DNA from: Saprospiraceae bacterium
GTDB taxonomy: Bacteria > Bacteroidota > Bacteroidia > Chitinophagales > Saprospiraceae
DNA: 64,000 nt
Direction of reading: 5' to 3'
NCBI GenBank assembly: GCA_020631235.1
Contig: JAHDHQ010000014.1
Coordinates: 1 to 64,000 of the forward strand
Shown: piece after piece, positions 55,111 through 64,000 of the stretch
Layout: the number at the start of each line of letters is the position of its first letter
Numbering within the stretch: position 1 is the stretch's first letter
Translations under genes and position numbers: made by a program
The notes under the pieces: generated by a model
The model's input: the letters and a program-made list of their open reading frames with translations, nothing else
Told to the model about the DNA's origin: nothing
The model's database searches: none

Positions 55111-57913
55111 TGTTTTTTAGGCTTAGGATATATATTCCTGCTGGAACATCAGGGCATTCTAAAATGTATCCATGGTCTGATGGTTCTGCAGAGATGGATA
55201 TATAATCACCCATCAATGATTGCAAATAAATAGAATAATCAGCATTCGTTTCCGCATGAATATAAATCTGTTTTCCGCTTAAAACAGGATTCGGGCTGAC
55301 GTGGATGTTTAATGCATTGACTTGTTTAGTTTCAGTAAAATATCCATCAGGCGGGCTGAGTGGTTCCGAAGTATATATCCGATACTCACCTGCATGAAAG
55401 TTTAATGATTCTTGAGTGTTCTGTACCACAAGTTCATTCCCGCTAAAATACTCATACCAACTACCCTCATATGGAAAGTTGGGATTAAGATCTGCCGCCG
55501 TAACATTAAAATTAGCCAAGCAAACTAAATCTAAGGAAGGATCATTTAAATAGACTTTCTTTATATAACTGTCGGAGTCATCAAAGAAATAATCTGTGGT
55601 GTTAAAACACGCTTGGGTTCTTTTTAAGTGATTAATGGCAGCAATTTTATCATACAAATTCCTTCGATCTTCATGGTCAAAATAATCCCATCTTATCGGT
55701 TTAGGATCTAATCGGCAATTATTGTTTACAGTGCCATCCACACAGGTGTTTATCGAGTAATCATAGCCTAATTCGTAAAATTGCCAATACATTTTTGGTC
55801 CAGGTATAGACATATAAACAGCAGCAGCTGCAGCCATACGATTAGTGCCTACTTCTACGCTTTTTGTACTATAGCTACCTTCTGCATTGCCCCAAGTTTT
55901 GAGTTTATATCCCATGCGTTCTTCATCATGGCTTTCAGCATAGGATATTAAATGAGGCTCGTCCCAATTTCTTTCTGAATAATCAGCCCAATTTAAATCA
56001 CTGTCGTAACCCATAGCTGCTTCGGCAAAATCCCAGCTAATATTACCCCACAACATCATACCATATTCGGCTAATTCTCTTTCTTCTGGATTAACCGCAA
56101 AGTGCTCTAGAATGACATAAGCCTCTTCATCTAATGACCAAATATGATCGGCGTAATCTTTCAGTATAGCTACTCGTCCACTATCATATTGAGACATCAA
56201 TTCTCCGTTATTGCCCGAGTCTTTTTGGGTCAATCCCTTAGACAAATCAAAGCGAAAACCATCAAAGCGAAAATCTTCGATCCAATACGCCAAAACCTGC
56301 TTCACCCATTCTTTGGTGTAGACACTTTCGTGATTAAAATCATATCCTACATTGTAAGGGTGCTTGGCTACTTCATTTAGATATGGACTATCGGCAGACG
56401 GCCTAAATGCAGTAGGATTCCAATACATCTGACAAAGTGGACTTTGCGAAAATGCATGGTTAAAGACTACGTCAAGAATAACCATGATTCCTCTTTGATG
56501 ACAAGCGTCTATGAACTGTTTTAATTGGTCTCTAGAACCATAGTATTTGTCGACAGCTTGATGGAAACTGGGATTATAGCCCCAACTTTGATTGCCTTCA
56601 AACTCTTGTATAGGCATTAACTCTATGGCATTAACACCTAATTTGTCCAAATAATCAAGCGTGTCAATCAGTGAATTATAGCTATGGTCTTCTAAAAAAT
56701 CTCTTAGCAGAATTTCATAAATGATGAGTGATTCATTGGAAGGTTTAATGTAGTCGTTACTTTGCCAATTATAGTTTGGTTTCTCTTTGTCAAAAGCAGT
56801 TACGAGGCCCGTTGTAAACTCAGTAGGGTAGTCTGCTAATTCATTTAATACTTCCTCGTTTATGTCATCATCATTCCAAGGGTCTAAAATGACTTGGGCG
56901 AAAGGATCTGCTATTTTGATTGAACCATCAATGTAATATTGGTAAGTGTGTTGTTTGTCTGAAAACTTATCGGCTTCTAGTTCTATCCAAAAATAGTCGC
57001 CATTAGTAGACTTGGTCATTTGATAGTTTAAATCTACCTTGTATTCATTGTCAGAGCACAAGAAAAAACAATGATTTTTATTGGGTGCAGTAAGTTTAAA
57101 AAGGTAATTGCCATTAGATAAGTAATTGATTCCATTGATCATCGTTTCACTAGCGTCAGCCGTTTCTTCATTGTTGTCCAAAACTAAATAAGCAGTATTA
57201 ATGATAACTTCATCCTCTTCATTTTGCACTATGATTTCTAGTTGATGATTACCTAAAGCTGCATTTTCGATATCGAAATTTACCTCGCTGACTGAGCTTG
57301 TATTGTAAATTTCAATGTTGTTATCCAGTATACGAACATTTGCTTCTACATTGATTAGAATGTTGACAGCTAATATTTCACCTTGATATATTATTGAAGG
57401 GTCGTTTGCTGGTGCAACAACATTGACCAATAAACCATCCTCGGGTGGATATAGATCGTGGAATATATCGGATCCATCGGTGTCTCGGCCTACAATGGAC
57501 CCATCTCCATTACGAAAGACAAAAGCCAATTTTTCAGCAACTTCTCCATTAGGCAAGCCATAAAATTCTTCTACATTGTAACTGATAGAATAGATGTTAT
57601 CGCCTTCATCAGTCATTAGGACCTTCTCATCTAAAGTGCCCCAAGTCCCTTGCACAAATTTCCAATCATTAGGAGCTGTACTGCTGGATGTAATCAAGCC
57701 GGTGTGTGCATAAACATCTCCGCTAAAGTCAGCGAGTGCGGCATTACCTTCGCTAGCATCAAAATAGACAGTTATATCATCAAATTGTGTAGGGAAAGCA
57801 GGCTCAGTCCAGACTAACTCACCTGGCGGATTTGCCATCAAGTATACTGGCAGAACTATGTATCCTGCAAGCTGAATAAACCTAAAAATAAAGTTGGAAC
57901 TTGCTAGATACAT
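55070..57913 (-). CDS. GH13 alpha-amylase-family glycoside hydrolase with T9SS type A sorting domain
   Basis: The 947-residue exported enzyme has an N-terminal hydrophobic signal (residues about 10-26). Beta-sandwich regions follow up to about residue 390, the part near 260-370 looking like a CBM48-type module. The GH13 barrel carries all four conserved regions: DVVFNH, GFRFDLSKG with nucleophile Asp556, ILEHF with acid/base Glu603, and ESHDEER with Asp663. A C-terminal beta domain and a type A sorting domain (VSPNPVLSGKQIYI, VPAGIYILSLKN) follow. It should cleave alpha-1,4-glucans at the surface. Unlike SusG of Bacteroides, a lipoprotein, it seems to reach the surface through T9SS. It begins 18 bases after susD. 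Confidence 0.9.
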   Translation of the reverse strand: MYLASSNFIFRFIQLAGYIVLPVYLMANPPGELVWTEPAFPTQFDDITVYFDASEGNAALADFSGDVYAHTGLITSSSTAPNDWKFVQGTWGTLDEKVLMTDEGDNIYSISYNVEEFYGLPNGEVAEKLAFVFRNGDGSIVGRDTDGSDIFHDLYPPEDGLLVNVVAPANDPSIIYQGEILAVNILINVEANVRILDNNIEIYNTSSVSEVNFDIENAALGNHQLEIIVQNEEDEVIINTAYLVLDNNEETADASETMINGINYLSNGNYLFKLTAPNKNHCFFLCSDNEYKVDLNYQMTKSTNGDYFWIELEADKFSDKQHTYQYYIDGSIKIADPFAQVILDPWNDDDINEEVLNELADYPTEFTTGLVTAFDKEKPNYNWQSNDYIKPSNESLIIYEILLRDFLEDHSYNSLIDTLDYLDKLGVNAIELMPIQEFEGNQSWGYNPSFHQAVDKYYGSRDQLKQFIDACHQRGIMVILDVVFNHAFSQSPLCQMYWNPTAFRPSADSPYLNEVAKHPYNVGYDFNHESVYTKEWVKQVLAYWIEDFRFDGFRFDLSKGLTQKDSGNNGELMSQYDSGRVAILKDYADHIWSLDEEAYVILEHFAVNPEERELAEYGMMLWGNISWDFAEAAMGYDSDLNWADYSERNWDEPHLISYAESHDEERMGYKLKTWGNAEGSYSTKSVEVGTNRMAAAAAVYMSIPGPKMYWQFYELGYDYSINTCVDGTVNNNCRLDPKPIRWDYFDHEDRRNLYDKIAAINHLKRTQACFNTTDYFFDDSDSYIKKVYLNDPSLDLVCLANFNVTAADLNPNFPYEGSWYEYFSGNELVVQNTQESLNFHAGEYRIYTSEPLSPPDGYFTETKQVNALNIHVSPNPVLSGKQIYIHAETNADYSIYLQSLMGDYISISAEPSDHGYILECPDVPAGIYILSLKNNDRTFAQKINIAH

Positions 57914-57931
57914 GCTTAATTGCTTTTGATT

Positions 57932-59494
57932 TTAATAACCTGGGTTTTGCACTAAATTAGGATTAGCTAAAAGATCAGATGCAGGTATTGGAAAAATATC
58001 TCTAAATTTCTCAGTGGTACGACCTTCTTTTACATTTCCTTTCCATGGCCAGACGCCATTTTCCGTAAATTGATTGTACCTAACCAAATCGATTCTCCGG
58101 GTTCCTTCCCAATATAATTCTCTCACTCGTTCATCAAGTACAAAATCCAAATCTAGATCGACCATTTCAATTTGTCCAGAACCTTCTCCATAAGCTCTGG
58201 TGCGTAGCTGATTTATCAAGTCGGTAGCTTCTTGTAGAGAGCCTCCAGATCCTCCCCTCAATATAGCCTCGGCATACATCAGGTACGCATCTGCAAGTCT
58301 AAATAAAGGCAAGTCAGTATCTACATGTGTAGGATCAGAACCTGGGGTGCCATCGGGACTTATATTTTTATATTTTGGAACTGCAATACCTTCCTCAAAG
58401 GTACCGACATTATCAATCTCTTCACTCTGACCGTCGTAATAAAATAGAGCTCTATTATCAATGTCTGCTACATCAGCAAATTTTTCTAACATAGCCGTTG
58501 TGGTCCGTAGTCCTGCCCATCCTCCACCTGGTACGCCGTATTCTTCTGGGGCCATGGTCCCACCAATCGCAGCTTGCACTAAAAAGGTAGTACAACCCCA
58601 GCTTTGAGTGTTCTTGCCATCAGAGTTAAGTGCAAAAATAATCTCAGGTGAGGTATGATTTTCAGTCATGAAAAGAGCAGCATAATCATCTTGAATTTCA
58701 TATCCAGCATTGATGATTTTTGAACAAGCTTCTACACACTCTGAATAATAATCTTCGCCTATCATACTTTCTGCATTTAGATATAGTTTTGCTTGGAGCA
58801 TCCAACAAGCGGCTTGATCTGCACGTCCATATTCGTTTGTCCGTGGTGCTTTCATGCCTTCTTCAATATCCGACAGTTCGCTTGAAATAAAGTTAAATAC
58901 TTCTTCAGGTGGTGCTTGAGCTGGAAAACCAGCCGAAATATCGGTAGCTAAAGGTATGTTACGGAAAAGATCTAAAGCATGCCAGAGTGCCATAGCTCTT
59001 AAAAATCTTGCTTCAAGAATGTATTCTTGGATCAAGGCTTGGTCTTCAGCGGAGATGCCATTTTCTTGTAACTTTTCGTCTGATGATTGTTTTAAAAAGT
59101 CATTCGCAATCGAGACAATGAGCGCAATCCTATAATATAAGACACGGACAAATTGGTTTTCCGAGGACCAAGAATGTTCATGTAAATCTCTAATACCCGC
59201 ATCGGTCCATGTGATGACTGCTTCGTCGGTAGTTAGCTCTTGGGCTTTCCAATAAGCTCTTATGTAAGAAGTAAAACCTTCGTCATTAACTATAGAAATA
59301 TCAGCATCTCCATTCGGGCCATCTTGACCCGTTAGAGAATAAGAGGCATATAATTTTGCAAGGTATGATTTGTATGCTTCACCATCAGTAAATACTTCAA
59401 ACTCGGTAAAAGCATCTTCTGGTCTTATATCTAAATCTGTACATTGAGAAAAACTAAAAATCATTAAAGCGCTAAAAAAAAGTAATTTTTTCAT
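57932..59494 (-). CDS. SusD/RagB family surface glycan-binding lipoprotein
   Basis: The 520-residue lipoprotein has a lipobox with Cys18 (FSFSQC) and the SusD signature LDIRPEDAFTEFEVF, followed by helical TPR-like repeats and the C-terminal domain with ELYWEGTRRIDLVRYNQF and DIFPIPASDLLANPNLVQNPGY, both standard for the family. It sits as a lid on SusC and captures glycans. The gene lies ten bases after susC, and the GH13 gene 18 bases further on points to an alpha-glucan ligand. Confidence 0.95.
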   Translation of the reverse strand: MKKLLFFSALMIFSFSQCTDLDIRPEDAFTEFEVFTDGEAYKSYLAKLYASYSLTGQDGPNGDADISIVNDEGFTSYIRAYWKAQELTTDEAVITWTDAGIRDLHEHSWSSENQFVRVLYYRIALIVSIANDFLKQSSDEKLQENGISAEDQALIQEYILEARFLRAMALWHALDLFRNIPLATDISAGFPAQAPPEEVFNFISSELSDIEEGMKAPRTNEYGRADQAACWMLQAKLYLNAESMIGEDYYSECVEACSKIINAGYEIQDDYAALFMTENHTSPEIIFALNSDGKNTQSWGCTTFLVQAAIGGTMAPEEYGVPGGGWAGLRTTTAMLEKFADVADIDNRALFYYDGQSEEIDNVGTFEEGIAVPKYKNISPDGTPGSDPTHVDTDLPLFRLADAYLMYAEAILRGGSGGSLQEATDLINQLRTRAYGEGSGQIEMVDLDLDFVLDERVRELYWEGTRRIDLVRYNQFTENGVWPWKGNVKEGRTTEKFRDIFPIPASDLLANPNLVQNPGY

Positions 59495-59504
59495 GATTTA
59501 GATT

Positions 59505-62500
59505 TTAAAAGTTAAGATTTAATCCAACTAAGAAGTTTCGGCTGACAGGGTAGATATTATTATCTATACCTCCATTAAACTGTGGTAATTCTGGATCCAA
59601 ACCAGAATAATTAGTGAGCGTCAGAATGTTACTCACTGTCACAAAACAACGCATATTTCTCACGATATTGGTAGGAGCAAAATTATAACCTAAAGTAAAA
59701 TTGTCTAGTTTTAAGAAACTTGCATTTTCTATATAGTAATCGGATTTAAGTTGTCGAGTATTAAAATTAACGACGAAAGCAGATTCATGAACATTGTTAG
59801 TTTCGCGATCCGTAAGTCTTTCGAAGTATCCTTTACTTGATGCTACGTTATTATACACATAATTGCCAATGTGCGATCGCAAAGTAGCTGCTAAGTCAAA
59901 TTGTTTAAATCTAACACCCGTTGTGAGTCCCAGTATTAAATCAGGGTCGGCCTTTTTGCCAGTGACCAAATCATTTTCGTTGATGATACCATCTCCGTCG
60001 ATATCTTCATAAATATCTAATAATGTTTTCAGCCCATCTCCATTCCAGTCTTCTGTATCTGTTCTTGGTAGACCTTCGTCGTTCAGGATGTGTTTATATG
60101 TTCTGAAGGTTCCTACACTTTCGCCCACTTTAAGAATCTGTATGGTTTGACCGACATCTCCCGAGATTCCGCCGGTCTCGTAATTTATCCCATCTTCTTC
60201 TGATGAGTTATCCAGTTTTAAAATGGTGTTTTTATTGTACGATGCATTAAAACCCACATTCCAGTTCCATGTTTTGTTATCTTTCAATACCGTGTTAAGG
60301 CTTAATTCGACTCCTTTATTTTCCATCTGACCAATATTGGTAACTAGACGGTCACTTAGATTGGTAAAAGCACTTGTGGCCACCAAGAATAAAAGATCAC
60401 TTGTTAATTTTCGGTACACATCGACACTTCCCGTAAAACGGTTATTCCAAAAACCGAAATCCAATCCTGCATTTAGTGAACTTGTTTCTTCCCATTTTAT
60501 ACTTGGATCGACCCCTGTTCCTCTAAGTGTTTGGATAAATTCATTACCGAATTGATAGCTAGCATCATTTGTACCATAACTATAAAAAGTAGTAAATAAA
60601 AAGTCCTCAATATCTTCATTACCGGTAACACCCCAAGATAATCTTAGTTTTAGATCCGTAAAGGTGTTGTTTAATGGGCTGGCAAAGTCCTCTTCTAGCA
60701 CTCTCCAAGCTACCGCAGCGGCTGGAAATAATCCCCATTTGTTTTCATCTCCAAAACGCGAAGATCCATCTCTTCTTAATGAGCCTGTTAATAAATATTT
60801 GTTGTTAATATTGATATTCGTACGACCAAAAAAGGAAATCAGTCTATTGGTTACTAAAAAAGAATCTTGTCTGATATCAGTGGTGTAGTTATATTCTCCA
60901 TCCACTAACTCTAAGCCATTACCTTCTTCCCATCGATTTTCTCGATCTGTTTCTTGCCAAGTGTGACCTGCGACCAACTCGAAGCTAGAATTTGCACCCA
61001 CTTCTCTTTTGTAAGTTCCAAAATTCTCTAATAATGAAGTATAATTTCTTAGTTCCTCATTAAAAAGATAGCCTCCTTTTTGGAAAAGGTCACCTTCCTT
61101 CAAGAGTGGGTCTTTTTCATTTCTTTTCGTCCCAGTTGTATAATCGTAACTGGCGTTTGTAGTATAGGACAAACCTTTAACAAAGGGTAAATTTATTTTT
61201 AGTGTAGCATTGTTGAGACTCCGTGTAGTTTGCCCTCTTTCATTAGTTTGGTTCAATGTTGCGACTGGGTTATTTACCGCGAGTGCATCATTCCATTGGA
61301 AGTAGCCATCATAAGGAGATTCTTCATCAAATACTGGACGTGTAGGGTCAAAGTCTAAGGCTGCCCCCAAAACATCCGGTGTGAATCGGTCATTGGCAAA
61401 GCCAGTTTTTGATTTGATATTGAGATTTATTAAATTATCAAAGAGTTTGGTGTTTATATTAAGTCCTATTGATTTATTTTCATGAGAAGAGGTTCTTAAG
61501 ACTCCATTTGATTTAAGGTAACCTCCGCTTACATAATAATTAAATGATTCGCTTCCACCTGAGAAGTTTACATTGTGTTCTGTGCTCAAGGCATTTTGTG
61601 TGACTTCTTTAACCCAGTCTGTTTCTTCGTCACCTAAGAATTCTAGTTCCTGAGGTGCCTTAGCACTTATGGCAGCTCTGAAATTAGAAGGACTTAGCAT
61701 ATCGCTTCTTCCATTAAATTGAGAAACATTTACGTTGCCGTTATAATTAACTCTCAATTTTCCATTGGCTCCAGTTTTGGTAGTAATGATGATCACACCA
61801 TTTGCACCTCTTGAACCATAAATCGCAGCGGCTGAAGCATCTTTTAACACGGTCATGCTTTCGATGTCTTGTGCATTTACAAAGTTTAGAGGGTTTCTAC
61901 CACTAGCGTTGTATCTTGTATCCATTGGCACTCCATCGATCACAATAAGTGGATCACTGGATGCATCTAGTGAAGTACCTCCTCTTAGCCTTATTCTATT
62001 TTCGCCTCCGGGCTCTCCATTATTACTAATTTGCAATCCGGCTACTTTTCCGTTTAGCAAATTTTCAGGAGAACTGATCGATCCTTTATTAAAGTCTCTA
62101 GCCTTGATTTTAGATACAACACCGGTTAAATCTTTTTTACCCACCGAACCATATCCGACAACGACTACTTCGCTCAGCAATTCTGAGGACTCACTCATGA
62201 TTACAGTTAGTGGTGTATTATTTTCTAATGTGATGGTTTGTTCTTGATATCCAACATAGGTAAAACTGAGTTGATCTCCTGCATTAGCTTGAATCGAAAA
62301 TGATCCATCGATGTCACTGATCGTACCAATGTTATCAGCTCCCAGAACAGTTACATTTACACCAATTAATGGATCGCCTGAGAGAGCATCAGTAATCACT
62401 CCATTGATTTGGCCATTTAGTAGATTAGAACAACTAAAGAAGCATGTAAATAAAGCAAAAAGCTTAATGGCCTTATTTAGCTTGGTGGGAATGGATGTAT

Positions 62501-62510
62501 TTTGTTTCAC
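59505..62510 (-). CDS. SusC/RagA family TonB-dependent glycan transporter
   Basis: This outer-membrane transporter has 1001 residues. After a signal peptide cut near LNGQ comes a carboxypeptidase-D-like beta-sandwich (INGVITDALSGDPLIGVNV), a plug domain (LSEVVVVGYGSVGKKDLTG, IVIDGVPMDTR, DASAAAIYGSRGANGVIII) and a 22-strand-type barrel ending NFLVGLNLNF. The start codon is GTG at 62510. No in-frame ATG lies upstream before a stop, and the signal peptide requires a start here. A ten-codon ORF ends in TGA overlapping this GTG by two bases. With SusD it should import oligosaccharides released by the GH13 enzyme. Confidence 0.93.
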   Translation of the reverse strand: MKQNTSIPTKLNKAIKLFALFTCFFSCSNLLNGQINGVITDALSGDPLIGVNVTVLGADNIGTISDIDGSFSIQANAGDQLSFTYVGYQEQTITLENNTPLTVIMSESSELLSEVVVVGYGSVGKKDLTGVVSKIKARDFNKGSISSPENLLNGKVAGLQISNNGEPGGENRIRLRGGTSLDASSDPLIVIDGVPMDTRYNASGRNPLNFVNAQDIESMTVLKDASAAAIYGSRGANGVIIITTKTGANGKLRVNYNGNVNVSQFNGRSDMLSPSNFRAAISAKAPQELEFLGDEETDWVKEVTQNALSTEHNVNFSGGSESFNYYVSGGYLKSNGVLRTSSHENKSIGLNINTKLFDNLINLNIKSKTGFANDRFTPDVLGAALDFDPTRPVFDEESPYDGYFQWNDALAVNNPVATLNQTNERGQTTRSLNNATLKINLPFVKGLSYTTNASYDYTTGTKRNEKDPLLKEGDLFQKGGYLFNEELRNYTSLLENFGTYKREVGANSSFELVAGHTWQETDRENRWEEGNGLELVDGEYNYTTDIRQDSFLVTNRLISFFGRTNININNKYLLTGSLRRDGSSRFGDENKWGLFPAAAVAWRVLEEDFASPLNNTFTDLKLRLSWGVTGNEDIEDFLFTTFYSYGTNDASYQFGNEFIQTLRGTGVDPSIKWEETSSLNAGLDFGFWNNRFTGSVDVYRKLTSDLLFLVATSAFTNLSDRLVTNIGQMENKGVELSLNTVLKDNKTWNWNVGFNASYNKNTILKLDNSSEEDGINYETGGISGDVGQTIQILKVGESVGTFRTYKHILNDEGLPRTDTEDWNGDGLKTLLDIYEDIDGDGIINENDLVTGKKADPDLILGLTTGVRFKQFDLAATLRSHIGNYVYNNVASSKGYFERLTDRETNNVHESAFVVNFNTRQLKSDYYIENASFLKLDNFTLGYNFAPTNIVRNMRCFVTVSNILTLTNYSGLDPELPQFNGGIDNNIYPVSRNFLVGLNLNF

Positions 62511-62539
62511 TTGTGTAGATTTAAGGTATAAACGCGCAT
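62507..62539 (-). promoter_or_regulatory. Ten-codon upstream ORF overlapping the susC GTG start
   Basis: ATG at 62539 opens a frame encoding MRVYTLNLHK, and its TGA (62509-62507) overlaps the susC GTG (62510-62508) in the bases TG. This layout is typical of translational coupling: a ribosome stopping here can restart at the rare GTG. Whether it is translated is unproven. Confidence 0.45.
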
Positions 62540-62540
62540 A

Positions 62541-62554
62541 TAGAGAAATCTCTA
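62541..62554. promoter_or_regulatory. Perfect palindrome just upstream of the susC leader ORF
   Basis: TAGAGA and TCTCTA form a perfect six-base inverted repeat around two A. It lies directly before the ATG of the leader ORF, where it could be an operator or hide the initiation site in a hairpin. Confidence 0.35.
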
Positions 62555-62580
62555 TTCCTTATTAAATAGTCTTAATTCTG

Positions 62581-62618
62581 AAAAAAAAATGGGCTAACCA
62601 ACTTTGTGATTAGCCCAT
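62581..62618 (-). terminator. Rho-independent terminator after the SusE/F-like gene
   Basis: TGGGCTAA at 62590-62597 pairs with TTAGCCCA at 62610-62617. On the minus strand the hairpin is followed by nine T. It ends the SusE/F-like transcript before susC, so susC probably has its own promoter within the roughly 70 bases left. Confidence 0.85.
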
Positions 62619-62630
62619 GAAATATTATTC

Positions 62631-64000
62631 TTATTGAGGATCGATAGTTGCTGTGTATGTTTCACCATCATAGGATAAAACAACATTGTAATCACCATCA
62701 GCATCTACGCTAAGGTTATCACCATCAGCAGATAATCCTGCTGTATCACCACCTAAGTTGTAAGCCCAGTCATCTGCAGCTCTAAACTTAAACTGACCAC
62801 CACTTGTAAATGTTCCGCTTACAGAATACGTTGTAATACCATCTGTGAAACCATCTGCAGTCATATCTATGTCTGCATCCCAGTTTCCTTGAGGCGAACC
62901 ATCACCAATGATTCCCCAACCAAGCGCTTCCATTGATGCATTCCAACTCACACCTTCATCAGCTGTGCTTATAGTAATGAAATAAGCTCCTGCTCCTGGA
63001 GAAGCAATATCTGCACCATCTCTTTCTAGTGTAGTAAGTCCAGCTCCAGGTTCAAGTATACCTCCAATGTTTAAACCCCAATCATCATTAATTCTAAACT
63101 TGAAGTTTCCGTCACCTAAAGTAACTACACCTAACCAAGTATGAGCACCATCGATTAAACCTTTGTAGTACATGTTTCTATCTGCATCCCAGCTATTAGC
63201 TGTTGCATCACCTATAACTCCCCATCTGTGCTCAGCTGGATCAAATTCTAAATCAGGAGCTGGTCCTGTTTTATCAGCAATCATACTAAATCCATCTTGT
63301 GGAGACCAGTTTACAGTCAGTGTATATGTTCCTTCATCATCAACACTTACAGGGAAATTTCCATCATCGTTTCCAGGTGTTAAATTGTCGGGCGTTCCAC
63401 CAAAATTGGTAAATAATTGATATCCATTGGAAGCATCAAATCCAGCAGTAGGATCTATTCTTCTATCAAGGTTCCATCGGCAATTTAATCTCAACTTATA
63501 TTCTCCTTGACGTAAAACAGCTCCTTCAAGAGTCCAACTAGCTCCATCAGCATTTATCGTTCCTGCTAAAGGAGTATCAGCACTCCATCCATTATCAGTA
63601 GCAGAACCAATTACACCCATTGATTCAATTTGGTATAGAACAATTTCATTAGTCATAGCATCGTGAGTAACTTTATAAAGCCCATCATTAGCAACATTAA
63701 ATGCAGGTCCTCCATCACTGGCTGCAACCAATGTGTAATCATTATATCCACAATCAGATGACATGTCTGTAATAGTTGTTGCACTACCACCAATAGAACC
63801 AACTTCTTCTTTATCTTCTACTTGTAAAATGGTGTAGTTTCCAGCACTTAAATACATGTATCCTGCAGAAAATCCATCTCTACTTTGAGATTGGAAATCC
63901 GAATCTTCAACTGACTCTGCACTTAGACCAGCACTTGAAGATGGATCAGCTCCATCAGCTTTTAAGTAGCTTCCATTTGCTAGCTGATACGTTCCTTCTC
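62631..64000 (-). CDS. SusE/SusF-like starch-binding outer-membrane protein, 5' end outside the window
   Basis: The reading frame is open to the window edge. The Met at 63857 is internal, because about 47 codons without a stop precede it, including QLANGSYLKADGADPSSS. About 455 residues are visible. They contain three tandem beta-sandwich domains, each starting with a G.IG.(A/S)...W..D motif: GVIGSATDNGWSADTP, GVIGDATANSWDADRN and GIIGDGSPQGNWDADI. Each includes FKFR.N(D)DW or LRLNCRWN segments with the aromatic platforms expected for starch binding. This matches the SusE/SusF family, surface lipoproteins that hold starch near SusCD. The missing N-terminus should carry a lipobox. It lies upstream of susC, behind its own terminator. 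Confidence 0.87.
   Translation of the reverse strand, partial: EGTYQLANGSYLKADGADPSSSAGLSAESVEDSDFQSQSRDGFSAGYMYLSAGNYTILQVEDKEEVGSIGGSATTITDMSSDCGYNDYTLVAASDGGPAFNVANDGLYKVTHDAMTNEIVLYQIESMGVIGSATDNGWSADTPLAGTINADGASWTLEGAVLRQGEYKLRLNCRWNLDRRIDPTAGFDASNGYQLFTNFGGTPDNLTPGNDDGNFPVSVDDEGTYTLTVNWSPQDGFSMIADKTGPAPDLEFDPAEHRWGVIGDATANSWDADRNMYYKGLIDGAHTWLGVVTLGDGNFKFRINDDWGLNIGGILEPGAGLTTLERDGADIASPGAGAYFITISTADEGVSWNASMEALGWGIIGDGSPQGNWDADIDMTADGFTDGITTYSVSGTFTSGGQFKFRAADDWAYNLGGDTAGLSADGDNLSVDADGDYNVVLSYDGETYTATIDPQ

Noticed and set aside
62631-63857. SusE/F-like gene starting at the Met at 63857
   Set aside because: The frame continues without a stop from 63858 to the window edge and the upstream residues look like the same protein, so this Met is internal and the gene is partial.

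Overview
The window is chromosomal DNA of a member of the Bacteroidota, low in G+C by eye. The evidence is: several proteins with type IX secretion (T9SS) C-terminal sorting domains of both kinds, a PorP/SprF protein, a SusC/SusD/SusE-F glycan locus, the futalosine-pathway enzyme MqnA, the bacillithiol enzyme BshB1, a DAHP synthase with a C-terminal chorismate mutase, and TAnnTTTG promoter motifs. The 'FITTW...DVDWENDG' modules with BspA-like repeats and the 'C.GE...G......CDS' units resemble proteins I associate with marine Saprospiria and related groups, but that placement is an inference. Coding density is high. No intergenic gap exceeds about 260 bases, and I see no tRNA, rRNA, CRISPR array or insertion sequence.

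Layout. 1-8906 is mostly housekeeping: DAHP synthase/chorismate mutase behind an attenuator-like hairpin, ppk1 with a DUF72 gene on the minus strand, then a plus-strand run of mqnA, an MscS channel, a FabH-type ketoacyl synthase, bshB1 and a secreted alpha/beta hydrolase. 9094-14139 holds a large T9SS-sorted protein and a minus-strand group of small lipoproteins, two of them tandem paralogues. 14262-17038 encodes an rRNA-type methyltransferase and an acyl-CoA carboxylase beta subunit.

17134-23847 is the most intriguing block. An ECF sigma factor, a membrane protein shaped like an anti-sigma factor with a TPR-like outer part, and an exported M48 metalloprotease lie on the minus strand. They are divergent from an exported caspase-family protease that is followed by a tiny secreted protein resembling a sorting domain. 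All the non-sigma products appear to meet outside the cytoplasm, which suggests a proteolytic envelope signalling system.

23962-42006 encodes a PorP/SprF outer-membrane protein followed by two giant (3112 and 2505 aa) mosaic surface proteins ending in T9SS type B (CHU_C) domains. This is a secretion-partner arrangement like sprF/sprB of gliding bacteria. 42267-47400 holds a lipoprotein and carotenoid genes (CrtA-like, CruF-like, CrtD/CrtI-like) with an intervening methyltransferase. 47612-52844 holds small exported proteins, a T9SS-sorted CotH-family protein, an HtrA protease and dapF.

52834-64000 is a starch/alpha-glucan utilisation locus on the minus strand: a SusE/F-like binding protein cut by the window end, a terminator, SusC with a GTG start overlapped by a ten-codon upstream ORF, SusD, a T9SS-exported GH13 amylase-family enzyme, and a second CotH-family protein with a lamin-tail domain. 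SusE/F and SusD would bind glucans at the surface, GH13 would cleave them, and SusC would import the oligosaccharides.
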